DNA of 64,000 nucleotides, taken from assembly GCA_036937835.1 (NCBI GenBank), contig CM072876.1, positions 10,481,501 to 10,545,500 on the forward strand, written 5' to 3'. Of the stretch, positions 1-13,852 are shown in pieces. This DNA comes from Pampus argenteus. Lineage: Eukaryota; Chordata; Actinopteri; Scombriformes; Stromateidae. The notes under the pieces are model-generated. The model had not been told where the DNA came from. It ran no database searches and worked only from the letters and a program-made list of their open reading frames with translations. The position numbers and the translations under genes are program-made. Each line of letters starts with the position of its first letter. Position 1 is the stretch's first letter.

Positions 1-367
1 GATTTAGTTTTATGCATGAGGTAATAGTTTTGCTTGTACTGGCTTGAGGGGGTGCAGCAGTCACACTTTAGCTATGAAAACGATTGCTCTCCTGTAATTG
101 TATTGTTCAGGTTGATAAAATGCACTTGCACAGCAGTCTTGTTCTTCATGCCAAGGCTCAAGTTCCAAATGAAGTAAAACAGGGAGAGCCTTCAGTTTGC
201 TGTTTGCAATCATTGCTTGTACAAGAACTGATAAGATGCATAAAGAGCACTGAAGCCAAGCAAATCTCAGAAATATTAAAAGGTTAGGTTTCTCAGTTTA
301 AGTTCTAATTTTAAAATCGCGTGACAAAAAAAGTGTGCGAACCTCAACACGCATACAAAAAACTCAC

Positions 368-3300
368 CAGGACAGTGCCAGTGAGGCCCTCCAGCAGGTC
401 CAGCAGCTTTCTCCCATCCCTCAGGTCAGAGAACATATCTTTGATGGGCGTCTTACCTGTCTGATTGGAGAAAACCGCATAAATATTAGGTTAGATTTAT
501 AGAGAGATACATAGCTAACACACTCAGACTTTTGCCTTCTTAAGAAATAAAACTGACAACACAGTGGAAACATAACACAACTCATTTTAACAGGTATGTT
601 TGGCCGGATTTAAAAAGCTCAAACGATAGAAAAGAAGAAGAGAAACTTTGACAGGACCAAGTGTGAGACTGAGAGCATTTGTTTTAAAATATGAAGATGA
701 GATACGGAAATGGCTTGCCATATGTAGTACATTTAGTTCAACAAGATGTATACAGTGACAAGTAAAGATTTTATTTACTGTCCCAGTATAGCATCACAAA
801 AAAATATCAGCTTTTAATTAGAAATAGAGTAATTATTTCTGAAATAACCTAAATTTAGTTCCACAACCTCAAGTCACTTGTCAGAAACCTTTATCCCAGG
901 CAGCTGAAGCAACTATGCACTTAAAAGTAATTACCTTTTTTAGTGCTTTGAGAAACATTTTATTGTGCATTTGAATTGGTGCAATAAAGAGTTAGAATCA
1001 ATTTATACTAGGTCATCAACATAGTTTTATTTTTACCTTGGAGAACTGTGCATTTATCCACTTGGTGAATGTTTTCTTCTGTACTGTGTCGTGTTCATCT
1101 GTGGAAAAGAGAGAGGAGGGGTGTTAGAAAGGCGAACAGGTGTATCAAGACTTGACACCAGCAGGTAAATGGTAATTGTAGCTAGAGGTGCCATGGCTTA
1201 AAAGCATCACTATCAATGTGGCTAGAACAGAAAGTCAGAAAATTACACACATCTAAATATGAAGGAAAATGTAGGCGACGGAGTATTTGGATGATGTGTA
1301 TAAAATGTCAAAAGGTGGGTAATGTTAAAGGTATAGGACAAAAAAAACTCTTGTTTTTGTGCCCTGGCCCATTTTACATTTTCTTCCCGCTTGACTCCCT
1401 GCTCCTCCTTTATTCTCTCCAACATGGCACTCTAATAAAGCACCTCATTGTGTGTCAAGCAGAGGGTCAGCTGCTTTGATGTGCTTGGGCGACGGCTGGC
1501 TCCTGTAATGCGTCAGAGTAGTCCATGCAATTGCATAAGTCATAACTTATGAGTCAAATAAAATAAAGTGAAACAAAATAGGACAGACGTTAAGGGCCCA
1601 TGGAAAGAATTCATCTTGCAAATAAAGAGACAACGTCCTGCAATAAACAATCACAGGATATACAGGATGTTCTTCAAGTCTGTGTCCTTCCTGTGGCCTC
1701 CTAAATAACCAGTTCATTAAGTTGTCACTTTGTTCCAGAATTGTACACCTGAGGGTATAGGTCAAAAAAAAAGAGAAATGCATTCACATCTGCTTCTAAG
1801 CACCATGAATGAGGACTATACTAAGACTATAATCTGGGGGAGGAGAAGCTGTAAAAGTGTATGTTTGTAAGTGCATTTAAACTGCCACTGTCATTCAACT
1901 AGCTGCTGTGTAAAGTACCATGAACTGAACAAAAGGTCAAAGGTTATGATCACCAACCCCAGCGGTCATTGGCCTCTTTGTTTGGGGTGTGTGGAGTGTA
2001 TGTTGTGTGTGTGTGTGCGCAGACACTGGCTGTGTGAGAAGGGGCATAAAAACAAGAATGTACTGCAAGGGGGAGGCCAGAGGAGGGGTGATGGAGGTGA
2101 GGAGGGAAGAAGATAGAATCAATGGGTGTTTTTCTTTACCTGCACCGACTTACAAATTGTAAAGCTCTTTGAAGTAAATTTGTGATTTTGGTGTACAAAC
2201 AGAAGAAGATAAGACATGGTTTCTGCAAATTTATTTTAAATTATTCTGAGATTTCATTTTTTGGGTAGACTTAACTGGATTTGAAGAAAAATAGGTTGTT
2301 GAACATGTTGGATGCAGCAGAGTTTTCAAGTATTCTTATTATTCAGTGTCACGTTCCCTTCTGATTTTTGGTTTTCACAGTAGAAAAACAAACATGACTT
2401 CTATATTATCTAAATGCTCCAGAAATATCAAGAGGAACAAAAAAAAAAAAAAAAAAAGATGACAGTAACAAGAGAGACAACTTGCACGGTGTCCTTTTTC
2501 TGTGCCACTTTCTTTAAAAAGCAATGAACATAAACACTGTCTAAAGTCCTCCTGAGAGCATGTCAACCCATTTTCCACATAAATCTCAGACAGCAGCAAC
2601 AATACCTAAATGATTCTTTCTCTTAAAGGAGGAGAAGAAGACAGAGGGTGACTGCAAAGGTAGGAGATGAAGAGAAGGATACAGGAGATGAAGGGTAGAT
2701 ACCATAAAAGAGGTCTAAAAAAGTGATGGCAATCAATCACGGTGGATAACTAACAGCTAGAATTATTAAACAAGTCCTGACAGAAGAAAAAGACAGTCAG
2801 TCCACAAGCCAAAACAATACAAAAAAGGGAAAAAAAGCATGGACAGAGCACCACACAGATTGAGAGAGGCAGCCAGAGGGAGAGAAAAATGTTGGCAAGA
2901 ACAACTCAGAGTCTAGCACGAAGAGCAGGACAGGTATACTACAGATATGCTTTCAACACAATATAACTTTTCCTTTTATAAAAATCCCCCTGTGGAGGCC
3001 TCCTGTCCTTACAGCCTTATCAGCACCCTGTGGAGGGCCTTTGAGGCCCCCAAGGAGAGGGTCCTTGTTGGCTCAGGTCTCCTGGGCTCTCCACCTTACC
3101 ACCTTGACAGGACAATGCACCCAATTCATAAACACCGTTCGCCTTCAATCTGTCTGCTACTCCTACTCACCACAGCACAGGAATGTTGGATGGTTGGATA
3201 GATCAAGGCAGCTGTGTGTGTGTGCATGCAAGAGAGAGAAATACCCTTCCCAATGTATATATAAACAACATGAATACAGCCTTAACACATGTCCTTTTAT

Positions 3301-4538
3301 GTCATCTCCTTTATGACTATTTACATATATAGCCACACAAGTACTTCATCCATGTGCGTGTATCATTTAAAAAACATACACACAGCTAAGTTGTAAAATA
3401 GTCGTGGTCACTGATCTTTAAGTGACTGACCAGAGGTATGTGTGCTATTCAATGAGTCGTTCTCACATGAGGCACGTTAAGCCTCAGGTTCAGCTTCACC
3501 TGTATAAGCTGTGTAAGCTTCAGCCTGATCTGAACATGTTTAGTGTCTAATAGCTATAAGTAAAGGTGTTACTTTCTGACAAATGGCTGCTCTGAAGACA
3601 TTCATTTTAAAAATGCACTGGGAGAGATTTTTATACAGAAATACCCCTTATCCTGTGAACCTGAATCAATATAGCCCAAAAGATTATTGTGTCAGGTATG
3701 CATAGAAAAAGAAAGAAAAAAGGGAGGGAAAAAAACTTTGTTTTCCACTGCATTTAATACCCTCTCAATGTAGCTAGTCGTCACAGTGATGACATCAAAA
3801 GGGCGGAGTTTGCAGGGATGGCTGATTGGCCAAATACAGCTGCTTTGTGTGTCTGTGCCGTGTCATTCATAAAATGAATACCAGTTTAGGATAACGTTAG
3901 AAGTAAAGTTAGACTTTGTTGTTGGCTTCCAGACTCCTTTATAAAAAAAAAAAAGAAGAAGAAGAGAGACAACGCAAGCTGAGAGCACCAGCGAGCGAGA
4001 GACAATTCTCTCTGGCCAGTCAGTGGTGTGCAGTGTTTTCACATCACCTTTTAGTATCGTAGTACTATCGACAACTTTTGCCTGATAGAAAACCAAAAAA
4101 GCCGAGCTGAGCCGGCACCGAGCAGTGGAAAAGAAGCTAAAAAGGTATCAATAGAGGGTTATGACATATCAAATAGTGGATTCTTTTGAGTGTAAAAGAA
4201 GCAACTGACCAATAAATGTTGTCTGCAATCTTGCCATGTATAAAGAATCAGGCAGAAAAGTTCAATTTCAATTCAATTTGAGATCCTGGTGATAAGATTA
4301 TGAAGATGTATTTTTGCCTGGCCATATTAAAAGGCATCTAGCATTAATCTAGTAACACTAGCAAGCTTTTACTGGAAGTCTTTCTGGGTCACTTAGTCAT
4401 ATAATAAAGATATCCCATCAGCCCAGTGAGCAGGAGCACAGCCAAGCAACACAGTCACAGGCATATGCAGAGCAAATAGTTGACTATTATACTTCCCTGT
4501 CAAATAATAAGTCATCGTATTACACATAATTGATCACT

Positions 4539-4569
<31 letters not shown>

Positions 4570-7500
4570 GTATACAGGAGGGTGGATGAGGGGGTGTCAC
4601 AGATTCACACACTGACAGTGCAGAGTTATGTACAGTACAATGTGCTAAGTGTTTCTCTTCCTCAATAGCCAAACAGGAAGTGGTGATTATATCAGGAAGA
4701 GTAAGATATCCATTGATATCACACCTCCCTGAGCGCACACACACATGCACGCTCACGCAGCATGAAGACTGCAATGTTGCATTTCAGGTTATATGCAGGT
4801 CAAATTTTCCTATTTGGCAATAATTTATGTAACAGGAGCATAACATTTCCATGAACTTAAACACTTATGTTCTCTTAGTAGAGGTTTGTGTACACGGGAG
4901 CTTCGGTCACCTGATTGGAGAGCTGAAAAAAGTGAATGAATTTTTTTTTTTTTTTTAAATAAAGCCAAGGAAATCAATTCTGCAAAAGAAAAGAAACATT
5001 TGGACACAAATTTATTTTTTCTGAACTATGACCATTCCCCAGCTGTTCCCATTTCCATGACCCGGTGTTGACCAACATTACATAAGCAAGCATTGAGAGG
5101 ATTGAGAAAAATGAACCGCTGACAACCCACAAAACAGGACAAAACCAGGCAAGAAAACGATTCACAGAAACACACATTCCCCAAAGCAGCCAGCTGGGAA
5201 CACAGAGGAGGCACATATAAAATATACAGTCCCAGTCTCCCGGTGTAACCCTCCCTTCACTCCTTCATCTCACAGGTGGAGAGCCTGTGACCACACGGCA
5301 GGGAGCGAGGGGGGAAACGGCGCAAAGCACTGAGATGAAAATCAAACAAATCATCAGGGTTTCCACGGCAGCATCACACTGTAAACATGAGAGCTTGGAG
5401 CTTAGACAAATAAAGATATTTACAGAGTTTAGCAGGACGAGTGAGCAGCAATTACCTTTAGCCAAGTTATACTTAACAGTTAAAACTTAACCTTTCACTC
5501 ACAATTTTCACCACCCAGTCACTCTCTCAGTGGAGCTTCAAAATCAATGTGCAGCCACTGACATATAACTGGATATACATACATACATTAAACCAAGGGA
5601 ATAACTGGAGGTTTAACAGGCAGATGTGTGTCTGAAAGCTGTCATGATGTTCAAAGTCACTGCACCAAAATGTAAATTATTCTTGCTCTCAGGTCACTGC
5701 TGATGAAGCATTAAGATAGTCTTGGCTATGAAACTCTGAAGGAGAGGCTGTAGTCATAAAAAAAAAACTTTCCCAGGGTGAACTTCACCTTGATGGAAGT
5801 CTAGAAGAAGGCTCAGCTGTTGAATGTCTCGTCTTTGAGTACAGCACCACCAAAACACAATCACAGTACTACAACAATCACACTTTCAAGAAAACCAAGT
5901 AAACCTCTGTCCATCACTAAACAGAAGTGTCCTCACACAGGCGCACAAAAAAAATGTACAACTTGTATTTACAGTCTGATTGCAGAGATGTGTTATTATT
6001 ATTTTGACTCTATATGTTGAGAGGAATGCATAGAATTCCTACAATTTCCCATGCATTCCTCCCTCCTCCTTCCAGCAGTCACTTGTCTAAGCTTGTCCCA
6101 GCCAGCAGAGCCTTGTTGACACTCTTCACTTGCTGAAATCTGGGAATTTGTAAGGGAAACACTGCAAACATCCAGAAAGATCACCCCTATCACCATTAAG
6201 CAGCTTGTGTTGTGTGTAGATGTGTTCATTGGTGTAATTAATAAGTAATTAGGAGCGAGTGAGAAACGGCGAGGTGAGGGGTACTGGGATCTAGTCAAAG
6301 CAAGGTGATGAATTGTGAGCAGCGAGCCAGGTCACTCTACAAACCAAAAATGAAACAGGGAAACTGCAAATCACTGCTGCAGCTTCTGTCTCAACTCTAT
6401 CTAGGGAATTCTTCACAATCCACTCTGTTTGGTATTTTCTATTACCGGTAAATGTCTTCAAGTCTAATATAGTATCCATTCATTCACTATTCCACTATCG
6501 CTTCCATCTTTTGTATCCCTGTCCTTAAAAAAACTACTGAACATAAGATTTAGATGTCCAGAAAACCTTTTTAAGCTTACGCTTAATATCAACTGCACCT
6601 AGTAGTGTATTTACCAATAACTGGGAGGAAGTACATATAATACTAAATATCAACTAACTAACCTGGCATAACATAACAATCCACTTGAAAATCTTGCTTT
6701 CACAGTAAACATCCTATTCTATCCAACCAGTTCAAAGCTTCCACACCTTGATCAATTTGCACAGCAGCACTAAATGCACACGGCACCACCTGTGGCACAG
6801 CTAGCTACTACCAAGCCATGTGTCACACACCTGTCAAAAGTTCCTACCTCTCACTTTGAGTACAAACTCGGCCATCTTTTACCGTTGGTCACCAAAATGC
6901 TGATCCGAAGAAGCAGCAAAAGCTAAATAAAAAAATTTAAAAAAAGGTAAGAAGAGATAGACCCAAGAGTATCAACAGGAGAGCTGAGAAGAATCTGACA
7001 TTCCTGCCTGCCTCTCCTCCTCTGCCTCTGTCGCTCCTTGACCAGCGAGGGAGGACAACATCAGAAGAATGCAGCAGCAGAAGAGAGAGGGAGAGAGAGA
7101 GAGCGGAGGGAAAGAGGGACACTGCCAATGAAAGGGAAACAGATTGGTGGCAGAGCAGAACAGGACAGGGCAAGCCACGGGTGGGGAGTCATAATGCATC
7201 GAGGGATAGGGGATGAACACAGATAAAACACAGAGACTCTGTTCAGCACTATCCCAGCATGCAACAGGGTAGAATGCAAGTGCCGTCACAAGAAGATGGA
7301 AAACAGAGACAAAGGACATATCAGCAAGAAATCAACACACACACACACAAAGACGTGAAGTGATTAGGAGAAGGCATTAACTTCATAATCTGCATCTGAT
7401 AGAAATCTACCAAGTAAATCAGAGTTTGGAACACATGTCGACCCCACATGCAGTATATCAAACTTAACTTTACATGACTAGTAACTTCATATACAATGTA

Positions 7501-8069
7501 GCTGTCACGAGCGACACACAGAGGACATGAAATAACTACAGTGAAGTTTGTCAAAGTAGGAGAAACAAATTCAGCAGTGTGGAAATATTTGCACTTTTCA
7601 CTCCAGACTTAACAAGATGTGCTGTCAGGTGTGTGTAGCCAAGGTGGACAGTTAAATCAAAAGATAAGGCCTGCACTTTAATAAAAAATAAAAAAGATTT
7701 AGTGCATACGCAGCTTAGTTCTCAGCGGTGCTAAATTCAACTCCTCCTCAGATGTACTACAGATGTGCTCAAACTCTTACCTAAATCAAGACTGTTTTCA
7801 TGCTTCCCTCTCCTCCTGAAAAAGCTGCGCTTTTTCCACGACATCCACTTATTCAAATTCATGATGGAAAGCAAAGTCTTTTTTTTAGAAAAACATAATA
7901 AAAGAGAAGAAAGAAAGTTAAAAAAAACAACAAATCCGGAACAGGAAGACAAGGTGGTGCAAGTGAGATGAGAGACGCAGCAGAAAACAGAAAGAGGAAG
8001 TAGAGGTGGTAAGAGCATTTATCAAGTACATGGGGTGTGTTTGTTTGGGGTGCTGGGCCGCTTGTGACA

Positions 8070-8125
<56 letters not shown>

Positions 8126-11100
8126 CAGGAGGGTGAGTGACAAGAGCAGAGGTTGTTTCAGCTTCTTAATTAAAGGGTAAGTGACAGATGACATAGATGT
8201 GAATACATAGATGTGTGTGTGTGGGGGGGGGTAACAGCTGATTCCCCCCCTGAAAACAAGCAGTGAAGGAGACTACAGCTCTCATTCTCCCACGTGGAAG
8301 GAAGTGACCCGCAGTGACCTTAACCCTAGAAACATGCTGCTGACTTCCTCTTTGTTTACATGAAAGAGACAATTTAACATAATGACTCAGAGTAAGTATT
8401 GCAGGAAACACGCAATAAAGTGACACCGCTCCTGACATTTAATGCAGGTCTGTTGCAGTGCAGCGCAAAGGCCTGAGTCCATTTGTTCATTGACATATTT
8501 AGTCAATGAGGGGCAACTGAACAAACAACTCTATTCCCACACAGAGAGGGTGAAACAGAGAGAGATGAGAGGGGTGTTGGTAGGAGGAGGGTGGCAGAGA
8601 GAGAAAGTTCTTCCTGTGTTTTGTTTTGTTTTTTCTTTTCCTTTCCTTAACAAAGAGGAAGTAGAGGAGGGATACCGACCCGGTCCACCCGTGACCAACT
8701 TCCAGAGTCTGATTGTAATAAATCCGCTTCCTTCCGTAGAGAGTCGCAGGCAGCTGGTCTGGTCACAACTCAGAGGAATTAATGGGTGAGGCTGGCCTTG
8801 GCAGCAACTGAAGGAATCAGAGACCAAAAGGAACTTTCCACTGGGCTGTAGCAGGCATGAACCCACAGACAGACGTCCCTCTCTGTCATTCCATCTTCAC
8901 ACACCACCCCGAGAGCATCCATCATCAAGCTGCTTGAGTGAAGCTGTGCGAGTGCGTGTACACTGTCGAAAACATCCGTCTCTCTCTCTCTCATTCACTC
9001 ACACTCTCACACACACACACACGCAGGCAGGCACGCATGCACACGCACACTAGGAAGGCATGAATGAACCTTTTATTTTATGCATTACCACAAAATTTGC
9101 CTGAGTTCACAGGAAATGGAGAGACTACACGCAACAAATGATATTTTAATACTAGTCTTTTCATGCCATTCAGCCTTATAAACATAAAATGAGCTGTGGT
9201 TGAAGGGTCCTGAAAAACCCTGGACTGATCTAGCCATGAAGCTTTCCTCTCCCACAAGACAAGAGACCACACATGATCTAGTCTACATGACTACTAAATC
9301 ATTTACAGTCAAGGTTAGTCACGTACCTATGGGTTTTTTTTTAGTTGTACTAGTAGAAATCACTATTCACTGACAAAAAATATGTTTTCCTACATAGAAG
9401 CTACATCGTACTGTCACTCATTGATTCTTTGATTGCAAATTCTGTAATTTACTTTTTTGCTGTGCTCTGTTTCCCTCAGCCGCCTTTGTGATTTCTCCAC
9501 CACCCAGTAATGAAAAAGCAAGGGGCACACCCATTAATCAAACTTCAACATGTTTTTTTTGTTTTAGTAAATCCTGTCATGCGAAGGGTCAGACGGTAGA
9601 TTGGGCAACATGGCTCTGTAGGCCTAATGAGCTCGTAAAAGGAGGCAGAGAAGGGAAGTAGAAGGGTTTGCTTTGGGGAAATAGGAGATTGACAGATAAA
9701 GGAGACTAGAGCTTCTCTAGAAGAGCTTAAATGTGATCTGGGCTGGGTGGAGAGTCTGGATGCTGTTGGATGCGCTGACATGAACACTGACCAAAGAGGC
9801 CGAGTCCCACAGATAACCACACCCAGGGGAGATGTTTTGGCTAGTGCTTCCATTCCCAAATTTCCATGAGGATTTTGCAGCTCTTGTTCCCTCCCACTTC
9901 CCAGGCAGCCAGATCCAGCAAAGACACTTGTACTATAAATACTGCTGTGATGATGCATCCAGACGCATTCCCTAAGGACAGTTCTCAATACACTCATGAG
10001 ACCCGTTCACAAAACAAAGAAAAAACAAATTAAATTTGTGACCTCTTAGAATGAAGGGGCGGCTGCAGTGAAAGCTCCTTTGTTTTAGTTTTGCTTCCAT
10101 GCTACCTACACATACAGATGCACACCCACTATCTGCATTATTAAGCCTTTGAATAACACAGAAACAATCTGAAAAGTTTTCACTCTTGTAGCTAAGAGGC
10201 AAACGTGCCTCTAGATTCCCATTTATGTGGTCCACCCTGTTATAAGAGGTCAAGGCTAGAATTAAGCATACATCACATGTAGCTGAGCTTGTATGGTGAC
10301 AAGTCTTTAGAAAAATCCTCTTACCGCACCCTCCACACCCTTCACTTAGATCAGATCCCATTCTTGTTCTCTTGTTAGACACAACAATATTTAATCTATT
10401 ATGTTATTTGTCACACCCGAACATAAATCTTGTAGCTCTACAGGTAAAGCTGATGAGCTGCAATCTACAGTATATAGCTTGGGAAGGATGTTGTTATTGT
10501 CACGTTTACAAATGCACAAATACAAACTAAATAACATGAAAGTGAGAGAAGAGATGCTAATGTGCAGAAACAATGGTGAAAGATTAGGAAAAAGATTTGA
10601 TCAGGTAACCAGAGCTCTGAAAGTGTTTCCTCACTGGAGCTCTCAAGGACAAATAAACCAAAAGAAAAAAAAGCTCAGGTGAATGTCTATTATTGTGTAA
10701 TGGCTGTAAGACAACAGCCCGTAACCCTGTGGATGATATCTGACCTTTTCACATTTGTCTGCAGTCTGGAATGGGCGGGGGAGGGTAAGTACAGCCAGGA
10801 TAGGTAGATGGTGTTGGCGGAGGGCGGGAGGTTATAGGCTAACCCAAACAGAACTTGTCAAATAGTGTTTGCAAGTACTCCTTAACATCTGCTTCAGCCT
10901 CTTTAGATCTGCAGTGCCATGTGGCAAACCACACACATCAACAGGATTCAGCCTATCAGGTCAATCTGCCAATGATTTCCTTCTATGAAATGGGATACTT
11001 TAATTGATCAAAAGCAAAGCATTAATGTGTTAGCCACATACAACAGGTACATGTTGGTCATGTGTCGTTATGTAGTTGCTATTATGGAGTCTTTCTGCAG

Positions 11101-11235
11101 CTTCACGAGGCTCTACCCTGCACCCTCGTCCCTCTGTCCCTTACTGAACGTTTTTCTCTCTATCCCTCCATTGTGGGCTTACATAATAACTTGTCATGCT
11201 GGAAAACATGAGTAACCCCCCACCCCCACCCCCCA

Positions 11236-11266
<31 letters not shown>

Positions 11267-11710
11267 CTCCAACTTTAAGAGGCATGAGTGTGCATACATG
11301 ACTGTGAAAGGGACAGACTGTCTAACTAACTAACCTCCATCAAAGGATGACAGAGTGACAACACACACACAATAATAATAATGATCTAACTTTCGTACTA
11401 GTTTACAAATGGAACCCACGCCGGCTGAAATAACTACAGTGGGGCTTTAACATAACAGAATGTGCTCACTCACTCCACAAGATCAGCGATTAACTTTCTG
11501 CCAATAATTAGTGATGACAAAACAGGCGGGACTAAGGTGTGACATTGTGTGTGTGCATGTGTGCGTGCTGCGAGTAGACACTCGGCTGTTGTGAATATGT
11601 TCGTCAACCATTCACACACGCCCACGTAGTGCCCAGCATGGAGATCACACGGAGAAGTGCTTTTCACACAAGGTTCATCTCAGCTGTGAAAACATCCTTC
11701 CACCTGCCCA

Positions 11711-11746
<36 letters not shown>

Positions 11747-12804
11747 CTGCTTGTCAATCATCTCTCAAAGCCCTTGTAGGTTACAAATCTCTTTCTCACC
11801 ATCTATCTTCCCTGTCTCAATTTCTGACACAGACACCACAGGCAAAACACAGGTTTGTTTCTATATTTTTAAGAGCCTCAACACCTGAGAGCATTGTGAT
11901 TTGTAAAGCCATAGACTGTGTGATGATGGAAAGAAGAGCAGGTGAAGAAGAGAGGAAGGAGCGTAAACCCCATGTAACCTGGTGTAAAAGAGGTTTTTCC
12001 AAGGACTTTTTTCAGTAGCTCTGTGCTCTGAAGTTTGGAGCTGTTACCCGTGTTTTACTTCACATACTTTCTGAATTATGATGAACAACACCTCCTTTCA
12101 GCTATATTTCTGTAATTCCACCAGCTACACGACTACCACAAATAGACACATCTATCAAGTGAAGATAAGAAACAATTGAGCCACAACCTGCAGGTTATAT
12201 TGACATATTGCTTCTCCTCTATTTTGTAGGTATTTTAGTAAGTGGCTGAGCTATTCGCTAAATCTTCCCATCCTTGCCATGAAAGAAAACATTACTTTTG
12301 GGGTTGCTAGGTAACCTGAATCTTTGCAAGCATTGTGGTCTGGAGACAAGCGTTGTAAATTACAAACTCATTCGGAACGGTGGAATTCCTGGCACGGAAT
12401 CTGCCAGCTTTCTGAGGCTGGGCGGGCAGGGAAAGCTGGCAAATGGACTGGTTAAGATGGAAAAACCTACACACTTTTGTTCATACATTCTGCTGTGTTT
12501 AAAAATGACAATAGACAGACACAGAGAGAGAGCGAGAGAGATGCTACAGTACAGGTCACACTATCCAAGAAATGTCACTGTCAAGTGGAGTTAGAGGTTT
12601 TAAAGAGTGGAAGGGTGGAAAGAAGCACAAATGATGATGATGATTTTGTGCCTTGTGATGACTATGACCTCAGTACATGTTTACATACATGGTGTTTAGA
12701 TTAGGAGGTTAGCTCAGATTAAACCAACAATGTATGAAAGCGTTGCATGTTAACAATTATTTTCTTTTTTTTCTTCTTTTCTTTATTATATCTTTTATTT
12801 ATTT

Positions 12805-12841
<37 letters not shown>

Positions 12842-13782
12842 TTCATTCATTCATCTTCTTCCGCTTATCCGTTTGTCGGGTCGCGGGGGCAGCAGCTTCA
12901 GCAGGGAACCGGGGGTCAGAACGCCAGGGTCCCCGCCTCCGACTGCCGCCCATCTCTCTTTGCACCGTTAGACACCTCCCATGGGTGGTGGGCCCATGGG
13001 AAATATATATATATATATATATAAACCATTATTATCATTATCATTTGGTTTATAAAATGTCAAACATCTTCAGATTTCTTTTTTTCTTTGACCAAAAGTC
13101 CAAGTCCAAGTCACATGTTTTGCTTAAAACCTGACTAAAACTTTTATTTTTATTTTATGATGCCTTTCTCATCCCGCTATTGATTGTTACATCAGTGCCA
13201 TTTTAATTCAACATATGTGTATTTCAAGGGCATTAATGACTTACATCCTTTAGCAGAAACAGACACAAAATCTCTCTCTCTCTCTCCCTCTCTTTCTCTC
13301 TCTCTGCAGGTGGCATCTATAAAAGATCAACCTATTAAATGAAATGATCTACTGAGAAAGGCATCACAGGGTGTGGCTCTCTAGACCCATCCCTGCATTC
13401 TTGTCTCTCCCTTCTTCTGTTACTTTCTCTTTTTCCTTGCAAACATGTTACTATCAACCATCTCTGCTTCTCTGTATGCCTGTGTGTGTTTGCTTTGCCT
13501 CCATGGGAACTGAGGTTAACCATGCACAACAGGATTTCTGAGACAGTCAGTGTTTCCTTTCAGTCACTGTCAACAAAATGTTCATTCTATGCAGTTATGT
13601 GATATGCTCTCATATAAAAGACACATGCTTATACACTGCGTGGTGTGTGGCTATTAAATGCATTAAACAAGGCTCAAAACAACAATAACTAAAACTATCA
13701 AAAACATACCAGATCTCCACTTGATGATGTCATTGAACTCTTCATTGCCTCCTCCCTCTGCAACGTCACCATGGGACGCCAT
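368..13782 (-). CDS. utrn: utrophin, 5' part (three coding exons; continues past left edge)
   Basis: Utrophin links actin to the dystroglycan complex at the membrane, as dystrophin does. Three exons are visible on the minus strand. Exon 1, 13782 down to 13710, starts at an ATG in a strong Kozak context (GCCGCCATGG) and encodes 24 residues beginning MASHGDVAEG and ending IIKWRS, plus one base. Exon 2, 1098-1037 (62 bases), reads DEHDTVQKKTFTKWINAQFSK. Exon 3, 460-368 (93 bases), reads TGKTPIKDMF then SDLRDGRKLLDLLEGLTGTVL. All have AG acceptors and GT donors and the phases join. Exons 2 and 3 are the start of calponin-homology domain CH1. The 62- and 93-base sizes equal those I recall for dystrophin exons 2 and 3. 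The N-terminal residues resemble utrophin (NEFSDIIKSRSDEH in human) rather than dystrophin. The rest of CH1/CH2, the spectrin repeats and the ZZ domain lie beyond base 1. Confidence 0.93.
461..1036 (-). other. utrn: utrn intron between coding exons 2 and 3
   Basis: A 576-base GT-AG intron, with donor GTAAAA just below 1037 and acceptor AATCAG just above 460. It is AT-rich and I see no further gene or repeat in it. Confidence 0.85.
4539..4566. repeat. (CA)n microsatellite
   Basis: A perfect CA run of 14 units within utrn intron 1. Typical teleost simple repeat, probably length-polymorphic. Confidence 0.95.
8071..8123. repeat. (CA)n microsatellite, about 26 units
   Basis: The longest perfect dinucleotide run in the window, 53 bases. 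On the opposite strand it creates an artificial poly-(Cys-Val) reading frame with no coding meaning. Confidence 0.97.
11236..11263. repeat. (CA)n microsatellite
   Basis: A CA run of about 14 units directly after a C-rich tract (11217-11235), in utrn intron 1. Confidence 0.93.
11712..11742. repeat. (CA)n microsatellite
   Basis: A CA run of about 15 units in utrn intron 1. It gives a poly-His/Thr stretch to a chance plus-strand frame. Confidence 0.93.
12808..13022. repeat. interspersed-repeat fragment bounded by (AT)n tracts
   Basis: An (AT)n run (12808-12838) and an (ATTC)n run (12837-12853) lead into a GC-rich stretch starting CTTCTTCCGCTTATCCG and GTCGGGTCGCGGGGGCAGCAG, then a segment ending CCCATGGGTGGTGGGCCCATGGG. 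A second (AT)n run follows at 13002-13022. The GC-rich words are familiar from high-copy teleost repeats (remembered, not searched). GC content contrasts sharply with the surrounding intron, as expected for an insertion. It looks like two short truncated pieces joined together. I cannot name the family or class from sequence alone. Confidence 0.65.
13271..13306. repeat. CT-rich simple repeat
   Basis: An imperfect (CT)n tract in utrn intron 1, followed by GCAGG. The resulting acceptor-like site on the plus strand has no supporting gene. Confidence 0.9.
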
Positions 13783-13852
13783 GGCGGCAAATTAATCCAA
13801 TACTTTATTAGTTGAAATGGTGTGATATAGTCCCGGGACGTTCTTTCTGCAC
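13783..13852 (-). other. utrn: utrn 5'-UTR part of first coding exon
   Basis: On the minus strand a pyrimidine-rich tract ending TTTACAG (AG at 13854-13853) precedes 70 bases of leader directly joined to the start codon at 13782. The start-codon exon therefore has an acceptor and is not the first exon of the transcript. At least one non-coding exon must lie upstream, and candidates are described at 15.0-16.0 kb. The splice site is read by eye and not backed by transcript data. Confidence 0.6.

Larger units (their letters stand above)
1099..13709 (-). other. utrn: utrn first coding intron (12.6 kb)
   Basis: Donor GTATGT at 13709-13704 and acceptor CCACAG just above 1098. The many short open frames, the longest at 9545-9997 on the minus strand (150 codons), show no recognisable domain and several are built on CA/GT repeats. 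The intron holds (CA)n tracts at 4539, 8071, 11236 and 11712, a CT-rich tract at 13271-13306, a poly-A run near 2440, and a retroelement-like fragment between AT microsatellites at 12.81-13.02 kb. Large first introns of dystrophin-family genes can carry enhancers and alternative promoters, but I cannot identify any here. Confidence 0.7.

Noticed and set aside
7859..8194. 111-codon minus-strand frame rich in Cys-Val
   Set aside because: It is the translation of a (CA)n microsatellite and has no domain.
9545..9997. 150-codon minus-strand frame in utrn intron 1
   Set aside because: No recognisable motif, no splice partner in the utrn reading frame, and a composition like surrounding intron.
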